From: Pseudonocardiales bacterium
GTDB lineage: Bacteria; Actinomycetota; Actinomycetes; Mycobacteriales; Pseudonocardiaceae
Assembly: GCA_019244165.1 (NCBI GenBank)
Contig: JAFATA010000037.1
Location: 1 to 64,000 of the forward strand
DNA: 64,000 nt
Reading direction: 5' to 3'
The translations under genes were made by a program, and so were the position numbers. Below are positions 9,914 through 19,162 of this stretch, piece after piece. The stretch's first letter is position 1; each line of letters begins with the position of its first letter. The notes below the pieces were generated by a model. That model had not been told where the DNA came from, did no database searches, and worked only from the letters and a program-made list of their open reading frames with translations.

Positions 9914-9955
9914 CGTTGGCTATGAGCAGTCGAGTCTGACCGCTCATAGCCAACG
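9914..9955. terminator. Hairpin, bidirectional terminator candidate
   Basis: Perfect 14-bp stem (CGTTGGCTATGAGC at 9914-9927 paired with 9942-9955) with a 14-base loop. It lies between the end of gene A and the 3' end of the convergent small membrane gene at 9968. Confidence 0.6.
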
Positions 9956-9967
9956 CGCTACCTCCCG

Positions 9968-10177
9968 TCATGAAATACGAGATAGATCAGATTCTCTGTC
10001 GTCGTTGACAGCAATCTCCTGCCAGGCAGCCTCCAGTTCCTGCAACTGGCTGTTGAGGGAACGCTGCATCGCTGCTTGCCGTCTCGTTCGCGACTCCAGC
10101 GCTCGCTCAGTGAGCGCAGACCCGATGAGTACGCCCACCAAGAAAGCGACCGCCAGAATGGTCAGGATAAAAGTCAT
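9968..10177 (-). CDS. Small single-pass membrane protein with charged tail
   Basis: 69 aa from ATG 10177, which has AAGGAGG about ten bases upstream; an in-frame GTG three codons earlier sits too close to that site. The N-terminus is one hydrophobic helix (TFILTILAVAFLVGVLIGSA). A charged helical tail follows (RTRRQAAMQRSLNSQLQELE), probably a coiled coil on the cytoplasmic side. The family is not recognised. It lies between TIR genes A and B on the opposite strand, with its own terminator hairpin downstream. No defence link can be shown. Confidence 0.6.
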   Translation of the reverse strand: MTFILTILAVAFLVGVLIGSALTERALESRTRRQAAMQRSLNSQLQELEAAWQEIAVNDDRESDLSRIS

Positions 10178-10372
10178 ATCCGTCACTCCTCCTTAGACGG
10201 ACGTGTCAAGCGGCAAGGTTTTTCCGCTGATGAGCGGTGCCGGGAGAAAAAGCCGTGGACCCTGTCGTGGGCTTCACGACCTTGCTGAACCCGATGCGGA
10301 CATCCGCAAGCGGTCAGCGCCGGTCAGTCAGTACCGGTTGGACTGATGAGAGTGCGGCAACCGAAGGGACGC

Positions 10373-10495
10373 TCAGCCCGCAGATAGACCACGCCAGACG
10401 GCGCGCTCACGCACGCTAAGGGCAAAACCCTCCGTCATCGCGAGAAACCCGCCCTGCGGGATAAAACGGACTCCGATGGCCATACGTGTCTTCAT
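10373..10495 (-). CDS. Possible 40-aa peptide gene with strong ribosome-binding site
   Basis: ATG at 10495 is preceded by GGAAGGAGGTTCCG, a near-ideal Shine-Dalgarno sequence at good spacing. The product starts MKTRMAIGVRFIPQGG and is basic with short hydrophobic stretches. No homology is recognised. It lies upstream of TIR gene B on the opposite strand. It could be a real short protein, a leader peptide, or chance. Confidence 0.4.
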   Translation of the reverse strand: MKTRMAIGVRFIPQGGFLAMTEGFALSVRERAVWRGLSAG

Positions 10496-10743
10496 CGGAA
10501 CCTCCTTCCCGCTCCGCCCGACCCGGTGGTCGAGCGCTGCTCTCCTCAAGCGGATGCAACGACTGCACCCCGAGGATGACAACAAGAGTAAGAGTAGAAG
10601 CCTGCTGATACATTGGCAACCAAATTTCTTTCCCGGGACGACAGTGCCGCTCGTCTCACTATCCGCGCGGGCTATGATCGTGACCGGGTCGCGCCCGGAG
10701 GCACGGGGGTGCTGTTTTCCGCCAACCCGCAGGGGAGGGTGTC

Positions 10744-13700
10744 GTGGCCAGGGTCTTCATCAGCCATGCCAGCGAGGATGGTGAGTACGCCGCTGAGCTG
10801 CATGAGTGGTTGGTGGGTGCGGGGCACGAGGTGTTTTTGGATCGGGCTCTGCGGGATGGGATCCGGGTCGGTGAGCAGTGGCAGCAGCGACTGCATGAGC
10901 GGCTGCGGTGGGCCGATGCGGTGGTCTGCGTGGTCACCCGCGCCTACCTGGCCTCGGCGTGGTGTGCGGCCGAGGTGGGGAGTGCGCTCTCCCGGGGTAG
11001 CCGGGTGTTGCCGGTGCAGGCCGAGCCAGGGGTCAGCCACCCCTTGTTGACGTCCCTCCAGTATGCCGAGCTGACCGTCGACTCCCCCGGGGGGCGTGCG
11101 AGGCTGCTGGAGGAACTGCGTCGAGTGGATGCCGCCGGAGGCGCGGGGTGGCCCGATGACCGGTCGCCGTTTCCCGGGCTGCGGGCGTTGGACGTTACTG
11201 ACCATCAGGTGTTCTTCGGCCGCAACGCTGAGGTGGAGCAGCTAGCCGCGCTGCTGCGCTCCCCCGTTGAGCACGCCGAGGGCGCGGTGCTGCTGGTGGT
11301 GGGCCCCTCGGGGTGTGGCAAGTCGTCGCTGGTGCGGGCCGGGCTGCTGCACGCGATGGCCGCGGAGCCGGGCTGGTGGACGCTGGCCCCGATGCTGCCC
11401 GGGGCTGATCCGGTGGCGGCCCTGGTCCGGGAACTGGCCATCACAGCCCACCAGCTGGTGCCGGGCTGGAGTGTGGCCGAGGTAGGGCACCGGGTTGATG
11501 ACGGTGGCCTGACCGGGCTGGTGGATGAGCTGCTGCTGGCCGGTCGGGCGCGGCGGTTGCTGGTGGTAGTGGATCAGTTCGAGGAGCTGTTCACCCAATC
11601 CACCCCGGTGGCCCGGGCCCACTTCGTGCGGCTACTGCATCCGGCGCTGGGTGGTCCGGTGCAGGTGGTGGCCACACTGCGGCCAGAGTTCCTCGACCCG
11701 CTGCTGGTCGATCCCGACCTGGCGGTGCTGCCGACCCGCCCCTACCCGCTGCGCCCGTTACGTCGTGAGGCGCTGGCGGCGGTGATCCAGGGCCCGGCTC
11801 ACCTCGCTGGGATCGGGGTGGATGAGGAGCTGGTGGCACGCCTGGTGGGCGACACCGACAGCGGGGAAGCGCTGCCACTGCTGGCGTTCACCCTGGCCCA
11901 GCTGGCCGAGGGAATCAGCCGCGGCGGTCAGCTCTCCCCACGCCGCTATGACCAACTCGGAGGGGTGCAGGGTGCGCTGACCCGGCAGGCTGAGGCAGCG
12001 CTGGCCGAGGCGAGCGCGGCTAGTGGCCGCGGCCGCGCGGAGATCCTGGCGGGACTGTTGCGGTTGGTCACCGTGGATGAGCAGGGCCGTCCCACCCGGT
12101 GGCGGGTACCCCGCGACGAGCTCCCGGAGATCGTGCTCCGCGAGCTGGATGCTTTTGTCCGGCGGCGGCTGCTTACCACCGACAGCGACCAGGGTCGCGT
12201 GGTGATCGGGGTGGCCCACGAGGCGTTTCTGTCCGCCTGGGCGCCGCTGGCTCAGGCGATCGAGGCGAACGCCTCGGCGCTGCGAGCCCGCCGGGCAGTC
12301 GAACAAGCCGCCACCGAATGGGACAAGGAGAAGCGTTCACCGGCCCGGTTGTGGGAACACGGACAACTGGCCGCCGCAGTGGCCGACACCGGGGCCCGCA
12401 TCCAAGCCGGTGATCTGGTCACCGATCGGGTGGAGCTCAGCCCCACGGCCCACCTCTTCCTACGGTCCAGCATCCGCCGGGACCGGATCCGGCGGCGGGG
12501 GGCCATCACCGTGTTGTCGGTGCTGCTCGTGCTCGCCGTGGTCGCGGCGGGGATCGCCGTGATCCAGCAACGCGCCGCAGCACACCAACGCGATCTCGCG
12601 GTATCCCGACAAGTCGCCGGACAAGCCTTGCAACTGCGCGCTACCCACCCCGGCCTGGCCGCTCAACTCGCCCTGGCCGCCTACCACCTTGCTCCCACCA
12701 CCCAAGCCCGCGGCAGCCTGCTCAGCATTTCCGCCACCCCCTACGCCACCCGACTGACCGCCCACACCAGCACCGTCCACTCGGTGGCGTTTAGTCCCGA
12801 CGGGCGCACCCTGGCCACCGGCAGCCTCGACCGCACCGCGCGACTGTGGGATATCCGCGACCCTGACCACCCCACGCTCCTGAGCACCCTCACCGGTCAC
12901 ACCAACTGGGTCAACTCGGTGGCCTTCAGCCCCGATGGGCACACCGTGGCGACCGGTAGCGCCGATGACACCGCGCGGCTGTGGGATGTTCGTAATCCCC
13001 GCCAGCCCGCACCACTAGGCGTCCTGACCGGCCACACCGGCAGCGTCCGCTCGGTGGCGTTCAGCCCCGATGGGCACACCCTGGCGACCAGCAGCGACGA
13101 CCGCACCGCGCGGCTGTGGGATGTTCGTGATCCCCATCAGCCCGCGCCGCTGGGCGCCCTGACCGGTCACACCGGCAGCGTCTGGTCGGTGGCGTTTAGT
13201 CCTGACGGGCGCACCTTGGCCACCGCTAGCCTCGATCAGACCGCGCGGTTGTGGGATATCGGTGATCCCCATCAGCCCGCGCCACTGGGCGTCCTGACCG
13301 GCCACACCAGCGCCGTCTACTCGGTGGCGTTCAGTCCCGACGGGCGCACTCTGGCCACCGCCAGCCTCGATGACACCGCGCGGTTGTGGGATATCCGCAA
13401 TCCCCGCCAGCCCGCTCTCCTGGGCACCCTGACCGCCCATACCAGCGCCGTCTGCTCGGTGGCGTTTAGTCCCGACGGGCGCACTCTGGCCACCGCCAGC
13501 GCCGATGACACCGCGCGGTTGTGGGATATTCGCAATCCCCGCCAGCCCGCATCACTGGGCGTCCTGACCGGCCACACCAGCGCCGTCTACTCGGTGGCGT
13601 TCAGTCCCGACGGGCGCACTCTGGCCACCGCCAGCAACGACCACACCGCGCGGCTATGGGATCTTCCTGGACCCATCGTGGCCGGCCACACCAACATCGT

Positions 13701-14697
13701 CTTCTCGGTGGCGTTTAGTCCCGACGGGCGCACCTTGGCCACCGCCAGCCTCGATGACACCGCGCGGCTGTGGGATATCCGTAATCCCCGCCAGCCCGCA
13801 CCACTAAGCGTCCTCACCGGCCACACCAACGTCGTCTACTCGGTGGCGTTCAGCCCGGACGGGCATACCCTGGCCACCGCCAGCCACGATCGCACCGCGC
13901 GGTTGTGGGATATCCGCGACCCCCGCCAGCCCACGCTCCTGAGCACCCTCACCGGCCACACCAACTGGGTCAACTCGGTGGCGTTCAGTCCCGACGGGCG
14001 CACCCTGGCCACCAGCAGCGACGATCAGACCGCGCGGTTGTGGGATATCCGCGACCCCCACCAGCCCACACCACTAGCCACCCTCACCGGCCCCACCAGC
14101 GCCGTTCTGTCTGTGGCGTTCAGTCCGGACGGGCATACCCTGGCCACCGCCAGCGCCGATCGCACCGCGCGGTTGTGGGATATCCGCAATCCCCGCCAGC
14201 CCGCGCTCCTGGGCACTCTCACCGGCCATACCAGCGCCGTCTACTCGGTGGCGTTCAGTCCTGACGGCCACACCCTGGCCACCGCCAGTGACGACCACAC
14301 CGCGCGGTTGTGGGATATCCGCGACCCCCGCCAGCCCGCGCCACTCGGCACCCTCACCGGCCACACCAACACCGTCTACTCGGTGGCGTTCAGCCCCGAT
14401 GGGCGCACCTTGGCCACCGCCAGCGCCGATGACACCGCGCGGCTGTGGGATATCCGCAATCCCCGCCAGCCTGCACCACTCGGCACCCTCACCGGCCACA
14501 CCAACAGCGTCTGGTCGGTGGCGTTTAGTCCCGACGGGCACACCCTGCCCACCGCCAGCGACGACCACACCGCGCGACTATGGGAGACCAGCCTCGACAA
14601 TGTCGTGGCTCGAATCTGTCGCATCACCCCCACCATTACCAGGAGTGAATGGGATCAGTACCTGCCCGGCTTGACGTACCGGCCCCCGTGCTCATGA
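10744..14697 (+). CDS. TIR-nSTAND-WD40 sensor protein B (intact, 1317 aa)
   Basis: Full-length paralogue. GTG 10744 follows GGGAGGGTGTC and starts VARVFISHASEDG. TIR domain residues 1-130, with WCAAE as the probable NADase glutamate. nSTAND1 ATPase residues about 150-540: Walker A GPSGCGKSSLV near 187 and Walker B LLVVVDQFEELF near 273. One TM helix near 586-606 (ITVLSVLLVLAVVAAGIAVI). Fourteen WD40 repeats follow from about residue 675 to the end, then [20 protein letters not shown]. The seventh-to-eighth junction is shortened (DLPGPIVAGHT), consistent with two seven-bladed propellers. By analogy with bacterial TIR-STAND systems, sensing by the propellers would trigger NAD depletion; this is inference. 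Its 3' end overlaps a convergent gene by six bases. Confidence 0.88.
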   Translation: MARVFISHASEDGEYAAELHEWLVGAGHEVFLDRALRDGIRVGEQWQQRLHERLRWADAVVCVVTRAYLASAWCAAEVGSALSRGSRVLPVQAEPGVSHPLLTSLQYAELTVDSPGGRARLLEELRRVDAAGGAGWPDDRSPFPGLRALDVTDHQVFFGRNAEVEQLAALLRSPVEHAEGAVLLVVGPSGCGKSSLVRAGLLHAMAAEPGWWTLAPMLPGADPVAALVRELAITAHQLVPGWSVAEVGHRVDDGGLTGLVDELLLAGRARRLLVVVDQFEELFTQSTPVARAHFVRLLHPALGGPVQVVATLRPEFLDPLLVDPDLAVLPTRPYPLRPLRREALAAVIQGPAHLAGIGVDEELVARLVGDTDSGEALPLLAFTLAQLAEGISRGGQLSPRRYDQLGGVQGALTRQAEAALAEASAASGRGRAEILAGLLRLVTVDEQGRPTRWRVPRDELPEIVLRELDAFVRRRLLTTDSDQGRVVIGVAHEAFLSAWAPLAQAIEANASALRARRAVEQAATEWDKEKRSPARLWEHGQLAAAVADTGARIQAGDLVTDRVELSPTAHLFLRSSIRRDRIRRRGAITVLSVLLVLAVVAAGIAVIQQRAAAHQRDLAVSRQVAGQALQLRATHPGLAAQLALAAYHLAPTTQARGSLLSISATPYATRLTAHTSTVHSVAFSPDGRTLATGSLDRTARLWDIRDPDHPTLLSTLTGHTNWVNSVAFSPDGHTVATGSADDTARLWDVRNPRQPAPLGVLTGHTGSVRSVAFSPDGHTLATSSDDRTARLWDVRDPHQPAPLGALTGHTGSVWSVAFSPDGRTLATASLDQTARLWDIGDPHQPAPLGVLTGHTSAVYSVAFSPDGRTLATASLDDTARLWDIRNPRQPALLGTLTAHTSAVCSVAFSPDGRTLATASADDTARLWDIRNPRQPASLGVLTGHTSAVYSVAFSPDGRTLATASNDHTARLWDLPGPIVAGHTNIVFSVAFSPDGRTLATASLDDTARLWDIRNPRQPAPLSVLTGHTNVVYSVAFSPDGHTLATASHDRTARLWDIRDPRQPTLLSTLTGHTNWVNSVAFSPDGRTLATSSDDQTARLWDIRDPHQPTPLATLTGPTSAVLSVAFSPDGHTLATASADRTARLWDIRNPRQPALLGTLTGHTSAVYSVAFSPDGHTLATASDDHTARLWDIRDPRQPAPLGTLTGHTNTVYSVAFSPDGRTLATASADDTARLWDIRNPRQPAPLGTLTGHTNSVWSVAFSPDGHTLPTASDDHTARLWETSLDNVVARICRITPTITRSEWDQYLPGLTYRPPCS
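12760..14590 (+). repeat. Tandem WD40-encoding repeats, 135-bp periodicity
   Basis: Fourteen units. Stretches of about 74 bases starting at 13291 and at 13561 look identical and are two units apart, while the variable surface codons after GHT differ between units. This suggests recent internal gene conversion or unequal crossing-over. Confidence 0.8.
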
Positions 14698-15978
14698 GCT
14701 ACCCAGTCCTGGTGGGGTGGGGGCGGGGTGGGCGCAGAACTCGGTGAGGTCCTCGCGCAGGGCGGCCAAGGTGGGTGAGGCGAGGTCGGTGCGCTGGGCC
14801 AGCAGGGTGTTCAGGGAGCGTGCCCTGCCGATGATTGTCGCGGTGCGGTACTCGGCGTGGGTGGAGCGCAGCACGGGGGTGAGGTGCTCGCGGACCGCGT
14901 CCAGGTCACCTTGGGCCAGGTGGACGTTGGCGAGGACGAAGCGGGCGGTGGCGAGGTACAGGGCTTTGGGCTGGGCCTCGGCGGTGAGTTCGTCCAGGGC
15001 GGTGTGCGCCCAGTCCACGGCGGCGTCCAGGTGGTCGGTGTCGCCGAGGGCGTAGTGGGCCTCGCTGGCGTAGTAGGCGGCGCTCCAGGTGTCGAAGCCG
15101 AATATGCCCGGTTCGTCGGGGGTGCGCTCGGTGGGGGCGGTTGTGGCGAGCGTCAGGGCCCGGCTGACGTCGCTGGATTGGTGGCGGGCGGCGTGGATCC
15201 GGGCCTGCTGGCTGGCCAGCCCCAGTAAGGCGGTGCCGCTGATGGCATCGGGCAGGGCGGCCTCGACGAGCGCGGCGGCCTCGTCGTAGCGCCCGTCCCA
15301 GTAGGCCATGTTGGACTGCACCCGGCGGACGAATGCCCGTAGCGGTGTGTAGCCAGCCATGTCGGCGCAGTGCAGCGCGGTCCGGGCGTGGGTGGCGGCG
15401 GCGTGCGGATGCCTCAAGTCGAAGGTGACGACGGCCAGCAGACCGCATAGCTGTCCGGCAATCTTGTACAGGCCGGTCGTGTGCCGGGGCTGCTGGCGTC
15501 CGGCAATCAAGGTGAACACATCATCGCGGGCACCGAGCAGGCTAGAGAACACCGTGGCGGGCGGCTCGATGAGGCAGCGCCGGGCGGCCTCATCGATATC
15601 AGCGGTCATCTGTTCCAGCACGGCGTCATCGACGTTGGTGGCCGCACTCCAGCGATGGAACTGCGCGGACTCCTCAGCCGCCACCATGACCTCCTCCCGG
15701 ACCGGCACACCCCGGGCGTCGCAGCGCACGACGCGCCGACTACCCCGGACAGTGTCACCGCCCCGGTATCCGGCCACCCGATCGGGGTCAGCATGGTGAC
15801 CCAGTGTGATGCGCATCGCGGAGTGTGAGGTCCCCGGGATGATCGTGGCGGGCGGGGATGAGGTCAGCAAGCAGCGGTCCGCTGGGGTGAGGTGTTCCAG
15901 ATCGTCGGCGTCCACCAGCTGGGCCGGGGTGCACCCATCACGTTCGGCTTTCGCCGAGGTCTCAGGCCGTCGAGGCAT
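14692..15978 (-). CDS. TPR-containing regulator-like protein lacking an HTH
   Basis: 428 aa from ATG 15978, preceded by GGGGGTGGGTG; a longer ORF reaches 16023. From about residue 115 the sequence matches the helical TPR half of actinomycete XRE-TPR regulators ([60 protein letters not shown]). The usual N-terminal DNA-binding domain is absent; residues 1-60 are polar ([20 protein letters not shown]). It is either a truncated regulator that lost its HTH or a TPR adaptor. It is convergent with TIR gene B and overlaps its stop by six bases, which makes antisense interference possible. Confidence 0.7.
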   Translation of the reverse strand: MPRRPETSAKAERDGCTPAQLVDADDLEHLTPADRCLLTSSPPATIIPGTSHSAMRITLGHHADPDRVAGYRGGDTVRGSRRVVRCDARGVPVREEVMVAAEESAQFHRWSAATNVDDAVLEQMTADIDEAARRCLIEPPATVFSSLLGARDDVFTLIAGRQQPRHTTGLYKIAGQLCGLLAVVTFDLRHPHAAATHARTALHCADMAGYTPLRAFVRRVQSNMAYWDGRYDEAAALVEAALPDAISGTALLGLASQQARIHAARHQSSDVSRALTLATTAPTERTPDEPGIFGFDTWSAAYYASEAHYALGDTDHLDAAVDWAHTALDELTAEAQPKALYLATARFVLANVHLAQGDLDAVREHLTPVLRSTHAEYRTATIIGRARSLNTLLAQRTDLASPTLAALREDLTEFCAHPAPTPPGLGSS

Positions 15979-16210
15979 CACCCACCCCCAGAAATGTCGC
16001 GTGCAGTACCGAATCCGCTGCAAAACGGTAGCTCCCGACCCGGTCCGGCGCGGGGGCGCAGCGGCCGTATCACCGGGAAGTTCTTCGTCCCCAGCGATCT
16101 GTTTGCCCAGGTCAGAGCGACCGTGAGGGGCGGGGGAAAGTTCCCGTGGACAACACGACCGCTGATCGTCCCCGGGAATGAACTGGTGGAAGGCAGCGCA
16201 CTTGACGTGC

Positions 16211-17308
16211 TCAACAGAGGGATGTGGTGAGGGCGGTGGCGAGGTTGGTGAAGCGGTGGTCAGTGGCCCGGCCGGTGTGCATGCGGTTCATGACGTAGCC
16301 GATGGTGGTGCGACTGGGCAGGTGGGCGACGCCGAGTGAGCCGCCGCGACCGCCGTGGCCGAAGCAGTCGGCACCCCAGAGGGGGTATAGGGCGTAGCCG
16401 AGACCGAAGCGGGTGGGCACGCCCAGGGTCAGATCGAGGCCCTCGGACTCGACGGTGGTGGCCCTGGCCAGAGTGCCGGGAGCCAGCAGGGGGTAGCCCG
16501 CGGTGGGGTCGATGAGGGCGTGGTAGAAGCGGGCGAGGGCAGCTGCGGTGGTGATGCCGTTGGAGGAGGGGATCTCCGCGGCGTGCACGCTCGGGTCGTT
16601 GGGGTCGATGCGGGGGATGGTGACGGCGCTGGCCCGGCGGAGCGCGGGGGAGTCGGTGTCGCCGGCGGCAGGGGGTTCGATCAGGTGGCTGACCCGGCGC
16701 TGATGGGCGGGGGGCAGACCGATGTAGGCGTCCAGGCCCAGGGGGGTGGCGATCTCCTCGGCGAAGAAGCGACCAGGGGTGCGTCCGGTGATCCGGCGGA
16801 TGACCTCACCGACGAGCCACCCCAAGGTCTGGGCGTGGTAGCCGTGCGCGCTGCCCGGCATCCAGAGCGGGCGTTGGGCGGTCAGCGCGGTGGCCATGGG
16901 ATGCCAGGCGAGTGCCTCGGCCAGCGGGATGGGTGCATCGAGGGCGGGTAGGCCGGCACGGTGGGACAGCAGCCAACGCACCGGGATGTGCTGCTTGCCG
17001 GCGGCGGCGAACTCGGGCCAGTAGTCGGCGACGGGGGCGTCCAGATCCAACTCGCCGCGTTGGGCCACCAGGTGGGCGCAGGTGGCCGTGAAGCCCTTAG
17101 TGGTGGAGAAGACATACGTGAGGGTGTCCTCGGCCCAGGGAGTGCCGGTGGTGGGGTCGGCGATGCCACCCCACAGGTCCACGACGCAGTGGCCCCGGTG
17201 GTAGACACACAGTGCGGCACCTACTTCACCATGGTCGCGGAAGTTGGCGACGAAGGCGTCCCGCACAGCGCGGAAACGGGGGGTGGTAGTGCCGTGGATG
17301 GGTGTCAC
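16211..17308 (-). CDS. Serine hydrolase, beta-lactamase / esterase family VIII
   Basis: 365 aa from GTG 17308, chosen for GGAGGTCGC just upstream; the ORF to 17581 would add a non-homologous Arg-rich leader. Motifs of the class C beta-lactamase/EstB fold are visible: SxxK as STTK in TYVFSTTKGFT near residue 77, a YxN-equivalent YHA in GYHAQTLGWLVGEV, and HGG near the C-terminus (DCFGHGGRGGSLG). These enzymes are esterases or D-amino-acid peptidases as often as beta-lactamases. No signal peptide is seen, so it is probably cytoplasmic. Monocistronic. Confidence 0.85.
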   Translation of the reverse strand: MTPIHGTTTPRFRAVRDAFVANFRDHGEVGAALCVYHRGHCVVDLWGGIADPTTGTPWAEDTLTYVFSTTKGFTATCAHLVAQRGELDLDAPVADYWPEFAAAGKQHIPVRWLLSHRAGLPALDAPIPLAEALAWHPMATALTAQRPLWMPGSAHGYHAQTLGWLVGEVIRRITGRTPGRFFAEEIATPLGLDAYIGLPPAHQRRVSHLIEPPAAGDTDSPALRRASAVTIPRIDPNDPSVHAAEIPSSNGITTAAALARFYHALIDPTAGYPLLAPGTLARATTVESEGLDLTLGVPTRFGLGYALYPLWGADCFGHGGRGGSLGVAHLPSRTTIGYVMNRMHTGRATDHRFTNLATALTTSLC

Positions 17309-17516
17309 GCGACCTCCGTGGGGTGGTGGGCGGCGAACTCGGCGGGCAGCGGACCGGGCCGTTGCGCGGTGTTCTCCCCACGTCAGGTTAGCCCTGCCAC
17401 GATCACGGGATCTGTCGTTGAAGATTACTTGATCGCGGAGTGCATTGAGGCTCGTGCTCGAGCCGCGCGCGGTCGTAGTCTTCCCCGGTGTCCGACCAGG
17501 ATTCTGCGCTGGAATC

Positions 17517-17732
17517 TCAGCTCGCTCGGCCTGCCGTGAAGAGCCTTCCCCAACCAAAGGCACAACCATGCGCCGTATCAATAATATTGGAGGGATCGCA
17601 GGACGAGGCTGCGGAGTTGTCGCCGCCTACTGGCCGCCGGTCCTGTGAAGCGGCAGCCACGCCGGCACCAGAAAACACAACCCCACCCAGCGCAGCAACG
17701 ATCGCCAAGAAACGAACAATGACTCCTCGCAT
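17517..17732 (-). CDS. Small secreted protein (signal peptide, two Cys)
   Basis: 71 aa. ATG 17732 has GGGGGG five bases upstream. The N-terminus is a classical signal peptide (MRGVIVRFLAIVAALGGVVF, then GAGVAAAS) with a likely AxA-type cleavage site near residue 28. The mature part is about 43 aa with two Cys (SSCDPSNIIDTAHGCAFGWG) that could form a disulfide. The family is unknown. Confidence 0.6.
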   Translation of the reverse strand: MRGVIVRFLAIVAALGGVVFSGAGVAAASQDRRPVGGDNSAASSCDPSNIIDTAHGCAFGWGRLFTAGRAS

Positions 17733-18211
17733 GGTGTCCCCCCAAGTTCAGATGTGGATGAACCGTTGCCCCGAACACCACTTACCGCCACAGCGCACGC
17801 GCCAGCAGCCCCAGGCCACGCGTGACCGAGCGGTCCAACTCCCCTCGCAGCAACGGTCTCACCCCCTGTATCGGGTGCGGCCGTGAACTTGTTACCTGCG
17901 GACGGCCGAACCGCCCCGCGTGTCGCTCCGCTCCTGGCCTGGAAAGTGGATACCCTTCCCGAGTTCCTCCGCAACGGTGTCACCTGAAACCAGGAAAAAG
18001 AGATGGCCGCGCACGCGAGCTCCCGCCTTTCGAGCACTGCGACGGCACTTCCGTGCTGCCCGGCTACCGACGGAGGGCTGATCACGGTTTGTGTGCCGTA
18101 GGCGACAGCACATGTCGTTCAATGCACACAAACGGTGATCACCGTGTCCCCGCCGCGGGATGTCGGGTGCCTGCGTCCGGCGAGTGCCGTTGCAGTGCTA
18201 AGGAGATATGA
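17733..18211. other. Intergenic region, about 480 bases
   Basis: ORFs exist here but have no recognisable protein pattern or ribosome-binding sites. It must hold the promoter of the small secreted gene (leftward) and of the gene at 18212 (rightward); no consensus promoter is clear by eye. Confidence 0.35.
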
Positions 18212-19159
18212 GTGCGCTATATTTATGCGGCGCCGGTCGTGGCTCTGGTTATCGCAACTATGTTGGGGATCTCCGCGTCATCCCAGGTGAGGCCGCGCGG
18301 CCCCGTTGCCAGCCCGGGACGGTTGGTGGTCCGTGTTCTGGTGTTGACGATGTTTGACGGTGAGACCGCGCCCTGGCTCGCCAAGGAGTCGCTGCCCCTC
18401 CTCGTCTCGGTGCCCGGTGCTCATGCGCCACTGCACTGCGCCCGTCGTGGCCTGTGCGTGGCGACGATCGGGGAGGGTAAATCCAACGCGGCCGCCAGCG
18501 TCACGGCAATCCTGGACAGCGCACAGCTGGACGTGCGCCGCAGCTATTTCTTGACCGCTGGCATTGCCGGGACCCCACCGAGGGCGGGAACACTGGGTTT
18601 CGCGGCCTGGGCCCGGTGGCTTATCGACTGGGATCTCGGTCACCACCTGTCCCCTGGGGAGGCGCCGCATGGTTACCTGCCCGGCCAGGACGTGGGAACG
18701 AATGTCTACCAGCTCAACGGCGCGCTGGTTGACACCGCCTACCGGCTGACGAAAAACCTGCGGCTTGCCGACAGCCCGGAGGCTGCCGCCGCCCGCGGTC
18801 ACTATCCTGGCCAAGCCGGCCAGCACCCGTATGTCGCTGTCTGCGACACCGTGACCGACGATGACTACTGGGCTGGGCAGGAGCCATCGCAAACCGCGCA
18901 ATATATCACCGATCTCCGTACCAAGGGACAGGGCCACTACTGCACCGCCCAGCAGGAAGACAACGCCACCGCGACCGCCCTGGCCCGGCACGGATATCTC
19001 GACCGTTACCTCAGTCTCCGCACGGCCAGCGACTTCGATGAGCCCTTTCCGGGCCAAAGCGTGCTGGACTTGTTGAAAACCCTCCCCGGCTACCAGCCCG
19101 CCGTCGAGAACGAATATCTCGTTGGCTCTACCGTCGCTCACTACCTCCTCACCCATTGA
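18212..19159 (+). CDS. Purine nucleoside permease (NUP) family protein
   Basis: 315 aa. GTG 18212 follows AAGGAGATATGA. It has a signal peptide (AAPVVALVIATMLGISASS) and then the NUP-family body: VLVLTMFDGETAPWL, CATIGEGKSNAAASV-like VATIGEGKSNAAASV, SYFLTAGIAGTPP, and CDTVTDDDYWAG. NUP proteins are extracytoplasmic, related to nucleoside phosphorylases, and bind or transport purine nucleosides. Length is normal for the family. It is convergent with the TetR gene (three-base gap), so there is no operon. Confidence 0.82.
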   Translation: MRYIYAAPVVALVIATMLGISASSQVRPRGPVASPGRLVVRVLVLTMFDGETAPWLAKESLPLLVSVPGAHAPLHCARRGLCVATIGEGKSNAAASVTAILDSAQLDVRRSYFLTAGIAGTPPRAGTLGFAAWARWLIDWDLGHHLSPGEAPHGYLPGQDVGTNVYQLNGALVDTAYRLTKNLRLADSPEAAAARGHYPGQAGQHPYVAVCDTVTDDDYWAGQEPSQTAQYITDLRTKGQGHYCTAQQEDNATATALARHGYLDRYLSLRTASDFDEPFPGQSVLDLLKTLPGYQPAVENEYLVGSTVAHYLLTH

Positions 19160-19162
19160 GTG

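Noticed and set aside
12760-14590. Regular 135-bp repeats that could suggest a CRISPR-like array
   Set aside because: The repeats are protein-coding WD40 units in one frame; there are no short spacers or cas genes.
17627-18085. A 152-aa reverse ORF in the 17.7-18.1 kb gap
   Set aside because: It overlaps the supported signal-peptide gene in another frame, with no ribosome-binding site or family pattern.
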